Numbered from the stretch's first letter, positions 1 through 9,748 are shown. The stretch is 64,000 bases of DNA from Pseudomonas sp. RSB 5.4 (GCF_037126175.1 NZ_CP146986.1:558001-622000), one strand, 5' to 3'. Translations and numbers: made by a program. The notes: generated from the letters alone by a model not told the origin.

Positions 1-1
1 T

Positions 2-385
2 GAGTGTCCGGTGCTTGCCGTGCCGTATCGCCTTGATCCGGAGCTGAACGCGGCGTTGGATCAGGTTGACCGGCGTCGCAGGTTGCTGGAGCTGGATGCG
101 CATCTGTTGAAGCACTTCCGTGAATTCCATGTCGGGGAAACGCTGGGCCAGCGCTGGCCATTGCTGGATCGTATGGAAACCCAAGCCAGTGCCCTCGGCC
201 TGAGCAGTCAATCCGAGTTGTTCAACTACGCCAACCTGCTTGCGCTGCTCGACAGCCACGACATCGCCGAACACCCGCCAATCCACCACGTGCTCCACAC
301 GCCCTCCCTGCAATCACCGGGCGAGCGTGTCACGCTGGCCGTTGATATGGCGCAGCGGTGGGTCAGTCAAAGGGAACGCCCATGA
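2..385 (+). CDS. C-terminal part of a DUF4123-like T6SS effector chaperone (truncated by the window edge)
   Basis: The reading frame is open to the left edge, so only the last ~127 residues are visible and the true start lies outside. The fragment is helical and charged, with a Leu-rich middle (residues ELDAHLLKHF and LFNYANLLALL), which fits the C-terminal half of DUF4123 adaptor proteins as I remember them; no diagnostic motif is present, so the family call rests mainly on context. DUF4123 proteins load a cognate effector onto the VgrG spike. Its stop codon overlaps the ATG of the next gene (ATGA at 382-385), as expected for translational coupling of an adaptor to its effector. A vgrG gene may lie just upstream of the window. 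Confidence 0.6.
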   Translation, partial: ECPVLAVPYRLDPELNAALDQVDRRRRLLELDAHLLKHFREFHVGETLGQRWPLLDRMETQASALGLSSQSELFNYANLLALLDSHDIAEHPPIHHVLHTPSLQSPGERVTLAVDMAQRWVSQRERP

Positions 386-3300
386 CCCATCCCGCCATCC
401 TCGACGCCGCCGCAGCCTCCAAGAAACCCTTCGGCTCCCTCGACAGCTGCCCGCTACGGCAAACCCACGTGCAGTTGCTGCCGTTGAGCTACGGTCTGGT
501 GGAAAGGGCGTTCGATCCGAGCACGGAATTGAAGATGCCGTACACCCTGACCGCCCGCCCGCTGGGCATTCGCCGCTTGCGCGACGGCTGGCTGTACATC
601 ATCGACAGCCTTAGCGGCGAGTTGTACGAGTACCGAATGCTCGACGGCATCGTCACCGCGCTTTTGCATCAGGGTAAAACGGTGGCTGAGGATCAGCGCG
701 CGGCCATTGAGGAGCGTCCGGCACTGATCTTCTCGCGCCAAAGCACGCTGTACGTGACCTTCGCCGAAGTGCAGTGGACGGCAGGCAAATGCCGGCAGGT
801 GCTGGACAGTGCCCAAGAGCGTAAGCACTTCATGCAGGCGGTTGATCTGGGGCCGGTGCATTGCCAGACCGGCGGCGAGCACTTGCTGACCGTGGCGCAA
901 GCCCGACAGTGGCTGGCAGAGGTGGCGGTCAGTGCAGAGCCTGTCGCCGAAACCGATGCTACGCGCATGCCGACCGTGCAGGTCAGCGACGCCCCCGAGC
1001 ACGAACGCGAACCTTATCTGTGGGAGCAGCCGCAGCGTTTTCGCGCGGCACACATCGGCGAATTCCTCGGCCGGGTACGCGGGCCCTATCAGGACGACAC
1101 ATTGTTTCTGCTGGTCGACTACGATCTGGGGGTGATGCGCGATCTGGCCGAGTATCAGGACACTGTGGTCGGTTGGGTCGATGAATGGAGCAACAGTGGC
1201 AACAACGCGCGCGATTACCTGCTGGCCAGTTACATCGAGTCCTTGAGCCAGCTCAGTGATCAGGACTTCGACGGTCTGGCCAAGGCCAGTGAACACCCGC
1301 AGGCCAAGGCGCTGTTTGCCGATCTGGAACAACTGCCCGAGCCGGATCGGGAGAACACACGCCGTGCGCTGCTCGACTACCTGAACAAGGGCGGGGAGGT
1401 CCAACCCGATGCACCGCCGCCGCCAGAGCTGCAAAAACTGCGTGCCAAGGGGACCGACGACGAAATGCAGCCCAACCGCGCCGCGCCCACGGCTGAGGTG
1501 GATCGGCGTTTTTACACGCGGCGGTACTTTCTTGCAGTCGCCCCTGAGGACTTTGTCGAACGGCACTTGGAAATCCTGCTCAGCCTCGGCAAGGATCAGG
1601 AGCGCCGCATCAAGGACGTGCTCGACGGCCCGCTGCTCAGCGGCAAGCGCGGCATCAACGACCTGATCGACCGCCCGGCCATGGACGAGCGACTGAACCT
1701 GCTGCGCGACGACCTCGGCCGCTGGAACCGCCTGCTCGAACGCATCACCGCTGACCGCACGCAACTGCTGGTCGCCGGCCGCTTTCACCGTGCAGCCTGG
1801 TACTACGATGCGCAAGTGGCGGCGCAACTCCATCATGCGCTCAGCGCCGAGTACGCCTGCCTCAAGGATCTATGCCGCAGCGACGAAGCCAGCGAGAAAA
1901 TGCTCGGGTTTGTGGAGCAACACCCGGAACTGACCCGAACCGCCTTCTACACCTTGCCGCTGCGCCTGCAATCGGAGCAGAGCGGGCAATACTCGACGCT
2001 GTTCAACGCCGGTATGGCGACGTTCAACAACCTGCCGGACTGGCTGGCCAAACTGAAAAAGATCGAACAACCGCAACTGCCGGCCCTCGACGACATGCCT
2101 GAACACACCCGTGTCGTCGCGGCAGCCGTGCAGGACACCTACAGCCCGGCACTGAACCTGGGCCTTGGTCGGGCGCTGGAAGGTTTCGACCTGGCGGGCG
2201 AGAAAATCCCCGACCTCGATGAACTGTTCCAGCGCCTGCCCAAAGCACTGCGCCTGCGCCTCTTCGACGCGGCAAAAACCAGCGGTGTGACCTTCACCGT
2301 CGCCAGCCCCGCAGAACAGGCCGCGCTGCAAACCGTGATCAAAGAGCTGCTGCGCGAACGTGAATACCTGAAAACCCTCAACCGCGAACGCAACCAGATC
2401 ACCCACAACAAAAATCGTCCGGGCCACAAGACGCCAAGGGCGGTGGAGTTGCAGGAAGAGATTGTGCGGGTGCGGGCGCAATTGACCCAGGTGGAAGGAC
2501 GGCTGGCGGCGGCGTTGAGCCCGATTGAAGAACTACCGGATCGCTCGGCCCGGTTGTACGGCGCCACGCCTGCAAGAGCGGGGGTGACAGTGGTGTTTCC
2601 GCCGGCACAGCAGGGGGAGTTGCGGAGTTTGTTGGGGAATATTCGGTTGGGGATCGGAGGGCTGTCCAGGACCAGTCTGGTGAAGACGGAAGGGATGGGG
2701 TTGGTGGTGGTTTTGGTGCAGGTGGTGAATTTGGTGGGGGCTATTAAAGAACTAAAAAATCAGTCCAGGAACGAACGGGTTTGGGGACCTGTTCTGAATG
2801 CTTTGATGACTACCGGTGCCGCTGGTTTTACCGCGGCACAGAGCTTGGCAGATACGGCATTGAAAGCTCGGAGCACGGCGCTTGTTGCTGGGCTTCAACT
2901 CCATGCCTTGCAGCATGTGCATGTGCAGATGGGGAAGTTGCATCTAGGGTTAGGAATTCCGACCTATCTTTTGGGATTTATCTCTTCATTCACTAGCTTG
3001 ATTACTCAACATAAAAACTGGCAACAAGCAATTCGAAGCGGTAATCACCCTGCGCAGGGTGCGGCCGCACTGGCAACATTTGGAGCCGGCGGAATGACTA
3101 CCGTCAATACGTATGGTCTGGGGCAGACCCTATACGCCGGTTATACCGTGGTTACTGCCACTAACAGTGAAGCAAGAACTGCCGCTTGGGCCGCAGCCGG
3201 CACACGCCTTTCTACCGTGTTTTTTCGGTTCAACCTGGCAGGCGCGTTATTTACCGTTTTGGAACTCAGTGGCACCTGGCTCTTCAATCGCTATAACCTT

Positions 3301-3936
3301 AGCGCTCACAATAAGTGGCTGAAAATCACGCCTTGGAGCCTGGATGCGGAGATGCGCGGTGATCACTCCTTGGAGGACTACCAAAGTTATTTGGCCTTTC
3401 TGATACAGGCGCCTTACGCACAACTTGGTCCGAACCCCTACGACTCTTGGCTGAAAAACCTGTTATTCAAAGCCAAACCCAGCGATATCCATCTGGTCCT
3501 ACCCAGACTGACATTGGAAAACCTTCTTCCTCCTTTGGATGGGAAGCCGAAACACCGGCTGGGCATTGGCGCACACCGTATCTCCATGCCCCTCCACGGT
3601 CGAGGCGCGCCGCGAGAACGTAAAGACGTGCTTAGCGACGAAGTGTTAAGCAGCCTGCGAATCGTCAAGTCATCGCCAGAAGGATTGGTGCTCTGCCTTC
3701 AATACCCGATTGATCACAGCGCCGAGTACACGCCAGCAAAAGAAACACTGGAATTGGCCGTATGCGTTCAAAACCTGAACGACAAAGGTGAGTGGGCGTC
3801 GCGAACCCGTGTCATCCATATTGACCCGCAGGGTGACGGGCATTTTGCGGTGGTTGCTCCTCAACTGGTCAAAGGAAATCCGCCCATGTTGCTAGTAGAA
3901 GCCCAGTTTCTGGAGCAAGCCGATCATGGCGAATAA
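382..3936 (+). CDS. T6SS effector, VasX / BTH_I2691-like, membrane-active toxin
   Basis: A protein of 1184 residues when started at the ATG that overlaps the upstream stop; an in-frame GTG at 358 is less likely. Residues ~15-100 resemble the VasX N-terminal region: an early Cys in SLDSCPLR, then LLPLSYGLVE, then RPLGIRRLRDGWLYI followed by an acidic/aromatic strand. A long charged helical middle (to ~residue 750) contains coiled-coil-like stretches. From ~770 to ~975 there are about five hydrophobic, Gly/Ala-rich segments (GLVVVLVQVVNLVGAI; YLLGFISSFTSLI; AALATFGAGGM; FFRFNLAGALFTVLEL), typical of colicin-like VasX toxins that permeabilise the target inner membrane. A soluble ~200-residue tail follows. 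The preceding gene is a probable adaptor and the following gene, overlapping by 11 bp, a probable immunity protein. Base composition falls from about position 2740, where the membrane part begins. Confidence 0.8.
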   Translation: MTHPAILDAAAASKKPFGSLDSCPLRQTHVQLLPLSYGLVERAFDPSTELKMPYTLTARPLGIRRLRDGWLYIIDSLSGELYEYRMLDGIVTALLHQGKTVAEDQRAAIEERPALIFSRQSTLYVTFAEVQWTAGKCRQVLDSAQERKHFMQAVDLGPVHCQTGGEHLLTVAQARQWLAEVAVSAEPVAETDATRMPTVQVSDAPEHEREPYLWEQPQRFRAAHIGEFLGRVRGPYQDDTLFLLVDYDLGVMRDLAEYQDTVVGWVDEWSNSGNNARDYLLASYIESLSQLSDQDFDGLAKASEHPQAKALFADLEQLPEPDRENTRRALLDYLNKGGEVQPDAPPPPELQKLRAKGTDDEMQPNRAAPTAEVDRRFYTRRYFLAVAPEDFVERHLEILLSLGKDQERRIKDVLDGPLLSGKRGINDLIDRPAMDERLNLLRDDLGRWNRLLERITADRTQLLVAGRFHRAAWYYDAQVAAQLHHALSAEYACLKDLCRSDEASEKMLGFVEQHPELTRTAFYTLPLRLQSEQSGQYSTLFNAGMATFNNLPDWLAKLKKIEQPQLPALDDMPEHTRVVAAAVQDTYSPALNLGLGRALEGFDLAGEKIPDLDELFQRLPKALRLRLFDAAKTSGVTFTVASPAEQAALQTVIKELLREREYLKTLNRERNQITHNKNRPGHKTPRAVELQEEIVRVRAQLTQVEGRLAAALSPIEELPDRSARLYGATPARAGVTVVFPPAQQGELRSLLGNIRLGIGGLSRTSLVKTEGMGLVVVLVQVVNLVGAIKELKNQSRNERVWGPVLNALMTTGAAGFTAAQSLADTALKARSTALVAGLQLHALQHVHVQMGKLHLGLGIPTYLLGFISSFTSLITQHKNWQQAIRSGNHPAQGAAALATFGAGGMTTVNTYGLGQTLYAGYTVVTATNSEARTAAWAAAGTRLSTVFFRFNLAGALFTVLELSGTWLFNRYNLSAHNKWLKITPWSLDAEMRGDHSLEDYQSYLAFLIQAPYAQLGPNPYDSWLKNLLFKAKPSDIHLVLPRLTLENLLPPLDGKPKHRLGIGAHRISMPLHGRGAPRERKDVLSDEVLSSLRIVKSSPEGLVLCLQYPIDHSAEYTPAKETLELAVCVQNLNDKGEWASRTRVIHIDPQGDGHFAVVAPQLVKGNPPMLLVEAQFLEQADHGE

Positions 3937-5056
3937 CCACAATCCATCTGTCAGCGCACTGCAGGTTGCACGTCCGCGAAAAGCCGGCGATATCGAACCT
4001 TTTCCGAGCGGCAGAATTACCTATCTCGCGCCGCTTCCCCTACCAACACAGATACCACCTTATGGCCCGCATATTGGTGAGCTGAATGACGGTTACATGG
4101 GCTTTGGGTTGGGGGCTCCACAAGTTTTTATGTGGCAAATGACTTTGGGTGGGCCATTCAGCGTTGCATGCATGATTGCCTTTCTGTTTCCCTTGATCGG
4201 TGGTTTTCTGTTCTTTTTGTTCGGGATGGATTGGGAGGACATTTTCCATGCCATACGAGGAATTTTTCATGAGGCTTATGGGAAGGCCTTTCTTGCTCTT
4301 TTTTGGGGGCTTTTCATCGGTCTCGCGGTCTGGCACCACAACCACAAAAAACGCGCCTCAATCATCCCGACCCGTTTCAACCGCCAACGCCGCGAAGTCT
4401 GCTTCATGCCCAAAGACGCCACCGAACCCGTCTTCGTCCCCTGGGAATCCCTCTCCGCCTGGATCATCGAAGCCCAGGGCGCAACCCAATACGGCATCCA
4501 CCGTCAATACGGCATGGGTATCGGTTTCTACCACGGCGAAACCCTCACCAGCCTCGAATTCCCCTGCGCCGCGCTGCCACTCGCCATCAGCCATTGGGAA
4601 GCCATTCGCGGCTACATGGAATACGAAGTCAACGACCTCAAATCGATTCAGGATCTGCAAGACCTGCAAGGCCCCGACGACCCGTCCCACGAAGGCCTGC
4701 ACACCTTCCACAACGCCCGCGCACGCATGCATCAGCAGATTCGCGACGGTTCACGCACGCGGCTGTCCGGCTTCTTTTGGTACCTGTATCACGTCATGAC
4801 CCTATGGACGATTCCCAACCGCCTCGTCGAATGGGAAGTGCGCCGCCTCGAAAGAATCGGCAAGCAAGCCTTGCCCGAGGCCATGCGCCAATGGTCAGAG
4901 TCGCTGCCAGAAGATCAATGGGCCAAACCGAGTGAGGAGTTGCTGCGGTTAAGCGAGCAGGTAAGGCAGATGCAAAAGCGCCAACCACGCAGACCGATTA
5001 CCGAGATTTTTGCCGAAGTACAAAGCGCAACACCCAGCGTTAAGCGTGGAGTATGA
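3926..5056 (+). CDS. DUF6708-like membrane protein, putative immunity to the upstream effector
   Basis: A protein of 376 residues. After a ~65-residue soluble start come two strong membrane segments (residues ~78-100, ACMIAFLFPLIGGFLFFLFG, and ~118-137, KAFLALFWGLFIGLAVW), then a cytoplasmic basic stretch, a beta-rich domain (EVCFMPKDATEPVFVPWESLSAWI) and a long helical tail. A third hydrophobic stretch lies at ~284-300. This layout matches DUF6708 proteins often found beside T6SS effectors. The ATG lies inside the effector gene (11-bp overlap), so the two are translationally coupled. A membrane location suits protection from a pore-forming toxin. The immunity role is inferred from position and topology. 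Codon use changes at ~4345: G+C-poor before, typical after. Confidence 0.65.
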   Translation: MANNHNPSVSALQVARPRKAGDIEPFPSGRITYLAPLPLPTQIPPYGPHIGELNDGYMGFGLGAPQVFMWQMTLGGPFSVACMIAFLFPLIGGFLFFLFGMDWEDIFHAIRGIFHEAYGKAFLALFWGLFIGLAVWHHNHKKRASIIPTRFNRQRREVCFMPKDATEPVFVPWESLSAWIIEAQGATQYGIHRQYGMGIGFYHGETLTSLEFPCAALPLAISHWEAIRGYMEYEVNDLKSIQDLQDLQGPDDPSHEGLHTFHNARARMHQQIRDGSRTRLSGFFWYLYHVMTLWTIPNRLVEWEVRRLERIGKQALPEAMRQWSESLPEDQWAKPSEELLRLSEQVRQMQKRQPRRPITEIFAEVQSATPSVKRGV

Positions 5057-5240
5057 ATAGTTATTCTCTGAACCTGTTCGCCCTCAGCAGCCTTCAAATC
5101 GTCAAGTCCGGACGATTCTGGCGTTGTCGTAGGCAATGACGCAAGGCGATGTAGCCTCGGGATGTAAGACGCTATTTCTTGTAGGACCTGCCGAAGACGG
5201 CGACTGTTTGACCTCGTGCTTCAACGGAAGGGTTTATGCC

Positions 5241-5606
5241 ATGGATCTGTTACACCATCTGCTGCATCTTGAGCAGCGCCTGCTATCCCGTGCTGTGCGC
5301 GAGGACGCCGCTGAACTGGCACTGCTGATCGCGGACGACTTTGTCGAATTCGGCGCCAGCGGCGGCATCTGGAACAAATCTGATGTGCTGGAAGCGCTGC
5401 CGCAGCAAGTGTTCGCACAACGTACCGTCAGTCAGTTCACGCTCAAGCTGTTGTCGGAGGATTCGGCGCTGGTGACGTATCACTGCCATACCGTCGCTGT
5501 CGAGCAGCGGGTGCCGGCGGACAGTTTGCGCAGTTCGGTATGGTGGCGGCAGGGCGAGCAGTGGCAGATGGTTTTTCATCAGGGCACCTTTTGTGCCCGG
5601 CCGTGA
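5241..5606 (+). CDS. DUF4440-like (NTF2-fold) small protein
   Basis: A soluble protein of 121 residues with the pattern of SnoaL/DUF4440 NTF2-like proteins: an N-terminal helix (MDLLHHLLHLEQRLLSRAVREDAAEL), the strand-turn LLIADDFVEFGASGGIW, and a C-terminal beta sheet ending in SVWWRQGEQWQMVFHQGTF. The ATG at 5241 was chosen because it begins this domain and has GGAAGGG just upstream; the frame extends further left without domain sequence. Members of this family are small-molecule binding or steroid-isomerase-like proteins and the substrate here is unknown. The gene stands alone between the T6SS module and a REP pair. Confidence 0.75.
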   Translation: MDLLHHLLHLEQRLLSRAVREDAAELALLIADDFVEFGASGGIWNKSDVLEALPQQVFAQRTVSQFTLKLLSEDSALVTYHCHTVAVEQRVPADSLRSSVWWRQGEQWQMVFHQGTFCARP

Positions 5607-5630
5607 AGCGGGGGTGAGCGGGCGATAGCT

Positions 5631-5724
5631 TTCGCGAGCAAGCTCGCTCCCACAGGGAATCTTCGGTGAACACAGGATTTGCGGATGGCAGCGATCAAAT
5701 GTGGGAGCGGGCTTGCTCGCGAAG
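5631..5724. repeat. REP doublet, family I, arms outward
   Basis: TTCGCGAGCAAGCTCGCTCCCAC and, 44 bp later, its inverted copy GTGGGAGCGGGCTTGCTCGC plus GAA. It lies between the DUF4440 gene and selD. Confidence 0.9.
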
Positions 5725-5803
5725 GGGGCCTGGACAGTCAGCGCAAATTCAGCCGGCCCGCGCTCTGCTAGAATCCGCCCCATCAACTGCCAGAGACTCT
5801 CCC

Positions 5804-6838
5804 ATGAGCGAGCCGATTCGTCTGACCCAATACAGCCACGGTGCCGGTTGTGGCTGCAAGATTTCCCCGCAGGTGCTGGAAGTGATTCTGGCCGGCAGCG
5901 GTGCGCAGAACCTTGACCCGAAACTGTGGGTCGGCAATGCCTCGCGTGATGATGCGGCGGTGTACGAGATCGATGCCGAGCGCGGTGTGGTATCGACCAC
6001 TGACTTCTTCATGCCGATTGTCGACGACCCGTTCGACTTCGGCCGGATCGCCGCGACCAACGCGATCAGCGACATCTATGCGATGGGCGGCGATCCGCTG
6101 ATGGCGATCGCAATCCTCGGCTGGCCGGTGAATGTGCTGGCGCCGGAAGTGGCGCGGGAAGTGATTCGCGGTGGACGGGCGGTGTGTGACGCGGCGGGTA
6201 TTCCGCTGGCCGGCGGGCATTCGATCGATGCGCCGGAGCCGATCTTCGGCCTGGCCGTGACCGGTCTGGTGGAAAAGCGCCACATGAAGCGCAACGATAC
6301 CGCCACCGCCGGTTGCCTGCTGTACCTGACCAAGCCGCTGGGCATCGGCATCCTGACCACCGCCGAGAAAAAGGGCAAATTGCGCCCCGGTGACATTGGT
6401 GTGGCCCGCGACTGGATGTGCACCCTGAACAAGCCCGGCAGCCGTTTCGGCAAACTGGCCGGGGTCGCCGCGATGACTGACGTCACCGGTTTCGGTCTGC
6501 TCGGGCATCTGGTGGAAATGGCCGATGGCAGCCACCTGACTGCACGCATCGGCTACAACCACGTGCCGCGTCTGGACAGCGTCGAATACTATCTTGAACA
6601 GGGCTGCGTGCCCGGCGGCACTCTGCGCAACTTCGACAGTTATTCGAGCAAGCTCGGCCGTCTGCAGGAGTTGCACAAGCGCGTGCTGTGCGACCCGCAG
6701 ACCAGCGGCGGTCTGCTGATTGCAGTGACTCCCGAAGGCAACGCCGAATTCCTCGCGGTGGCTGCCGAACTGGGCCTGGACCTGGCGCCGATCGGCGAGC
6801 TGGTCGAGCGACAGACCCACGCAGTCGAGGTGATCTGA
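5804..6838 (+). CDS. selD: Selenide, water dikinase (selenophosphate synthetase)
   Basis: A protein of 344 residues. SelD makes selenophosphate from selenide and ATP, the selenium donor for selenocysteine and for 2-selenouridine in tRNA. The N-terminus [20 protein letters not shown] carries the catalytic pair, Cys16 (with Cys18) and Lys19, aligned with E. coli Cys17/Lys20. The glycine-rich ATP-binding segments ([32 protein letters not shown]) and the C-terminal [10 protein letters not shown] motif are present. The ATG at 5804 was chosen because it starts the family N-terminus; upstream in-frame sequence is REP DNA. Its stop overlaps the ATG of mnmH by one base, so the two form an operon. No selA, selB or tRNA-Sec is seen in the window. 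Confidence 0.95.
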   Translation: MSEPIRLTQYSHGAGCGCKISPQVLEVILAGSGAQNLDPKLWVGNASRDDAAVYEIDAERGVVSTTDFFMPIVDDPFDFGRIAATNAISDIYAMGGDPLMAIAILGWPVNVLAPEVAREVIRGGRAVCDAAGIPLAGGHSIDAPEPIFGLAVTGLVEKRHMKRNDTATAGCLLYLTKPLGIGILTTAEKKGKLRPGDIGVARDWMCTLNKPGSRFGKLAGVAAMTDVTGFGLLGHLVEMADGSHLTARIGYNHVPRLDSVEYYLEQGCVPGGTLRNFDSYSSKLGRLQELHKRVLCDPQTSGGLLIAVTPEGNAEFLAVAAELGLDLAPIGELVERQTHAVEVI

Positions 6839-7941
6839 TGTCACGCGACTGCACCGATTACCGCGACATTTTCCTCAATGACCGGCCGATGATGGATGCC
6901 CGTGCGCCGGTCGAGTTTGCCCACGGCGCGTTTCCCGGCGTGGTCAACCTGCCGCTGATGAACGACCGCGAGCGCGAGCAGGTGGGGACTTGCTACAAGC
7001 AGCATGGACAACAAGCCGCCATCGCCCTGGGTGAGCGGCTGGTGTCTGCCGAAGTGCGGGAGCAGCGCATTCAAGGCTGGGTCGAGTTTGCCCGGGCACA
7101 CCCCGACGGCTATCTGTATTGCTTTCGCGGCGGCCTGCGTTCGCAGATCGTCCAGCAATGGATCAAGGAGCAGGGCGGTATCGATTACCCGCGGGTCGGC
7201 GGTGGCTACAAGGCCATGCGCACGTTCCTGCTGGAGACGGTCGATCAGGCCGTGGCCGAGTGCGATCTGGTGCTGCTGGGCGGGATGACCGGCACCGGCA
7301 AGACCGAACTGTTGGTGCAGTTGAGTAATGGTCTGGATCTGGAAGGCCACGCCAATCATCGGGGCTCGAGTTTCGGCAAGCGTGCCACCGGCCAACCGAC
7401 CAACATCGATTTTGAGAACCGTCTGGCCGTTGATCTGCTGAAAAAGCGCGCGGGCGGAATCCAGCAGTTTGTGCTGGAAGACGAGAGCCGGGTAGTCGGC
7501 AGTTGTGCTTTGCCACTGCCGTTGTACCGAGGCATGCAAGTGGCGCCGATGGTCTGGCTCGAAGACAGCCTGGAGCAGCGGGTCGAGCGGATCCTCCAGG
7601 ATTATGTGATCAACCTGCACGCCGAGTTTGTCGCGGTGCATGGCGAGCAGGGCTTTGCGCTGTATGCCGAGCGGCTGATTGCGAGTTTGAACAATATCCA
7701 GCGCCGGCTGGGCGGCGAACGCCATCAGCGGATGTTCCTGCAGATGGAAGAGGCCTTGGCGGAGCAGGCGCGCAGCGGATCGGTCGAGGCGTTCCGTGAC
7801 TGGATCAGCGTGTTGCTGCGCGAGTATTACGACCCGATGTATGCGTTCCAGCGTGAGAAGAAGGGCGGCCGGATCGAGTTCGCCGGGGAGCGCGGGGCGG
7901 TGTTGGAGTATTTGCGCGAGCGGGTGAATCAGCAGGTTTGA
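6838..7941 (+). CDS. mnmH: tRNA 2-selenouridine synthase
   Basis: A protein of 367 residues (also called SelU/YbbB). It replaces the sulfur of 2-thiouridine at wobble position 34 of tRNA-Lys, -Glu and -Gln by selenium, using selenophosphate from SelD, through a geranylated intermediate. The N-terminal rhodanese domain (residues ~8-125) has its active Cys95 in [13 protein letters not shown]-loop domain follows with GGMTGTGKT at 148-156. Both domains and the length are normal for the family. The gene starts on the last base of the selD stop codon region (TGATG), so translation is coupled, and the pair is functionally matched. A REP doublet follows directly. Confidence 0.95.
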   Translation: MSRDCTDYRDIFLNDRPMMDARAPVEFAHGAFPGVVNLPLMNDREREQVGTCYKQHGQQAAIALGERLVSAEVREQRIQGWVEFARAHPDGYLYCFRGGLRSQIVQQWIKEQGGIDYPRVGGGYKAMRTFLLETVDQAVAECDLVLLGGMTGTGKTELLVQLSNGLDLEGHANHRGSSFGKRATGQPTNIDFENRLAVDLLKKRAGGIQQFVLEDESRVVGSCALPLPLYRGMQVAPMVWLEDSLEQRVERILQDYVINLHAEFVAVHGEQGFALYAERLIASLNNIQRRLGGERHQRMFLQMEEALAEQARSGSVEAFRDWISVLLREYYDPMYAFQREKKGGRIEFAGERGAVLEYLRERVNQQV

Positions 7942-7960
7942 GGGTGTTCTTGCGGGCCTC

Positions 7961-8055
7961 TTCGCGAGCAAGCCTGCTCCCACAGGGGATCTGCGTCAGG
8001 CACAAAATTTCTGCCCAGTGAAGATCCATTGTGGGAGCGGGCTTGCTCGCGAAAG
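7961..8055. repeat. REP doublet, family I, arms outward
   Basis: TTCGCGAGCAAGCCTGCTCC... at 7961 and the inverted copy at 8031-8055, separated by 45 bp, between the convergent mnmH and histidine phosphatase genes. Confidence 0.9.
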
Positions 8056-8078
8056 GGCCGGCACAGGCACCGCAAGAA

Positions 8079-8753
8079 TCAAGTCGGACAAGTCACCTTG
8101 CCGTTATCCAGCCCCTGCTTGTAGCTGTGGCTCTGCAGACTGGCCTTGCCGTTGTGCCAGGTCAGGGTCAGCACATACAGCGAATCGAAATCGCCAGCCG
8201 CCCAGTCATCGGTGATGGTCTGCTTTTCGCCGACGGCCTTGCCGGCAACCTTGTTGATCAGCTCCGGCAGATAGCCGTGCGACCACGCGGTGTAGATCGT
8301 TGCGTTGTGATATTTGTCTTCGGTCAACTCGCGCGCCAGGTCACTGGTGTCGTTGGCGGAGAACTCGATGTTCACCGGCAGGCCGAGCTTGATCGCCGCG
8401 GGACTGATGGTCATCAACGGGCGGATGTAGCTGTAGGAGTTGTCTTGTTCGCCTTCCTCGACATTGCGTGTCGGGTTGGCGGCGAACACGTAATCGGCCT
8501 TGCCGAATTTTTCCGGCAGCAGGGTCGACAGTTCGATCGCCCGGTTCAGACCCTGGCAGTTGAGCTGGCCGAGACCGCCGGCGGGCTTTTCCGCGTGACG
8601 CAGGAAAATCAGGGTCTGGGTGCCGTCCACCGGTTGCGCGCGAATCTGGCTCGATTCGAGCGACAAGGTCAGCGCACTGACCGCCAGCAGGGAGGGCAGG
8701 GCCACGTAGGCGCGATGTTTGAAGCGTTTGGCGAAACTCATGAGGTTCGTCAT
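8079..8753 (-). CDS. Exported histidine phosphatase family protein
   Basis: A protein of 224 residues. An N-terminal basic stretch and hydrophobic segment (VALPSLLAVSALTLSL, residues ~17-33) form a signal peptide or membrane anchor, so the enzyme probably faces the periplasm. The phosphohistidine motif is LRHAEKP with RH at residues 52-53, and a second catalytic His lies in AWSHGYLPEL (His159), as in the branch 1/2 histidine phosphatase superfamily. Substrate unknown. The start at 8753 is not fixed: a second ATG at 8741 gives a protein four residues shorter, and neither has a good ribosome site. Convergent with mnmH. Confidence 0.85.
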   Translation of the reverse strand: MTNLMSFAKRFKHRAYVALPSLLAVSALTLSLESSQIRAQPVDGTQTLIFLRHAEKPAGGLGQLNCQGLNRAIELSTLLPEKFGKADYVFAANPTRNVEEGEQDNSYSYIRPLMTISPAAIKLGLPVNIEFSANDTSDLARELTEDKYHNATIYTAWSHGYLPELINKVAGKAVGEKQTITDDWAAGDFDSLYVLTLTWHNGKASLQSHSYKQGLDNGKVTCPT

Positions 8754-8929
8754 CGAATAAAGGATTCTTCAGCAGATTCGGTTGGGGTTGACCAACCCTT
8801 ACACCGCGGGCTCCCAGCACCGGATGTTGTCCATGTCGTGTGTTGCGCTTCCTGTGCGAAAGGCATAGCTCAGAGTCCTCTGAGGCCGGTTTGGTTCAGG
8901 CACCTTACCCGCAGGATGTTACGGTTCGT

Positions 8930-9011
8930 GTAGGAGCTGCCGCAGGCTGCGATCTTTTGATCTTGGTTTTTAAAGCCAGATCAAAAGATCGCAGCCTGCG
9001 GCAGCTCCTAC
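8930..9011. repeat. REP palindrome, family II
   Basis: GTAGGAGCTGCCGCAGGCTG...GATCTTTTGATC and its near-perfect inverted copy around a short loop. It sits 39 bp before the start of the glutathione transferase gene, probably inside its leader. Confidence 0.9.
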
Positions 9012-9049
9012 ATTATGATCATTGCTTCCCATGTGACTGGATGCTTCCC

Positions 9050-9748
9050 ATGACCGATCTGTCCGCGTTCCCCATCACCCACAAATGGCCCGCGCAGTAC
9101 CCTGACTGGATTCAGCTCTATTCCCTGCCGACCCCCAACGGCGTCAAGGTCTCGATCATGCTCGAAGAGATCGGCCTGCCCTACGAGCCGCACCGCGTGG
9201 GCTTCGACACGCAGGATCAGCTGTCTCCCGAGTTCCTGTCGCTGAACCCCAACAACAAGATTCCGGCGATCCTCGATCCCCACGGCCCGCAAGACCAGCC
9301 GCTGCCGCTGTTCGAGTCCGGCGCGATCCTGATCTACCTCGCCGACAAGAGCGGCCAGTTGCTGGCGCAGGAAGGCGCGCTGCGCTACGAGACGATTCAG
9401 TGGCTGATGTTCCAGATGGGCGGTATCGGCCCGATGTTCGGCCAGCTCGGTTTCTTCAACAAATTCGCCGGCAAGGACTACGAGGACAAGCGTCCGCGTG
9501 ACCGCTATGTCGAGGAGAGCAGACGCCTGCTCAACGTGCTCGACAAACGTCTGGAAGGTCGCGAGTGGATCATGGGCGAGCGCTACACCATCGCCGACAT
9601 TGCCACGTTCCCGTGGGTGCGTAACCTGATCGGGTTCTATGAGGCGGGGGATCTAGTGGGCATCAGCAACTTTCCGAACGTGACCCGGGTGCTGGAGCGC
9701 TTTCTGGCGCGGCCGGCTGTGGTGCGCGGGTTGACCATTCCTTCCTGA
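9050..9748 (+). CDS. Glutathione S-transferase (YfcG / nu-class-like)
   Basis: A protein of 232 residues. The thioredoxin-fold N-terminal domain reads LYSLPTPNGVKVSIMLEEIGLPYE, with the TPNG segment that YfcG-type enzymes use in place of a catalytic Ser/Tyr. The cis-Pro and glutathione-binding strand (NNKIPAILDPHG, then LFESGAILIYLADK) follow. The C-terminal helical domain contains YTIADIATFPWVRN, the conserved capping box. Enzymes of this type act as glutathione-dependent disulfide reductases. An in-frame ATG at 9041 would add three residues. The REP palindrome just upstream means its promoter must read through or lie within ~40 bp. Confidence 0.9.
   Translation: MTDLSAFPITHKWPAQYPDWIQLYSLPTPNGVKVSIMLEEIGLPYEPHRVGFDTQDQLSPEFLSLNPNNKIPAILDPHGPQDQPLPLFESGAILIYLADKSGQLLAQEGALRYETIQWLMFQMGGIGPMFGQLGFFNKFAGKDYEDKRPRDRYVEESRRLLNVLDKRLEGREWIMGERYTIADIATFPWVRNLIGFYEAGDLVGISNFPNVTRVLERFLARPAVVRGLTIPS

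Noticed and set aside
382..3936. Rhs/YD-repeat polymorphic toxin
   Set aside because: No YD repeats or PxxxxDPxGL core motif; the N-terminus and the membrane segments fit the VasX/BTH_I2691 type.
5804..7941. Selenocysteine incorporation operon
   Set aside because: Only selD and mnmH are present; no selA, selB or tRNA-Sec was seen here, so the pair is explained by tRNA selenouridine synthesis alone.
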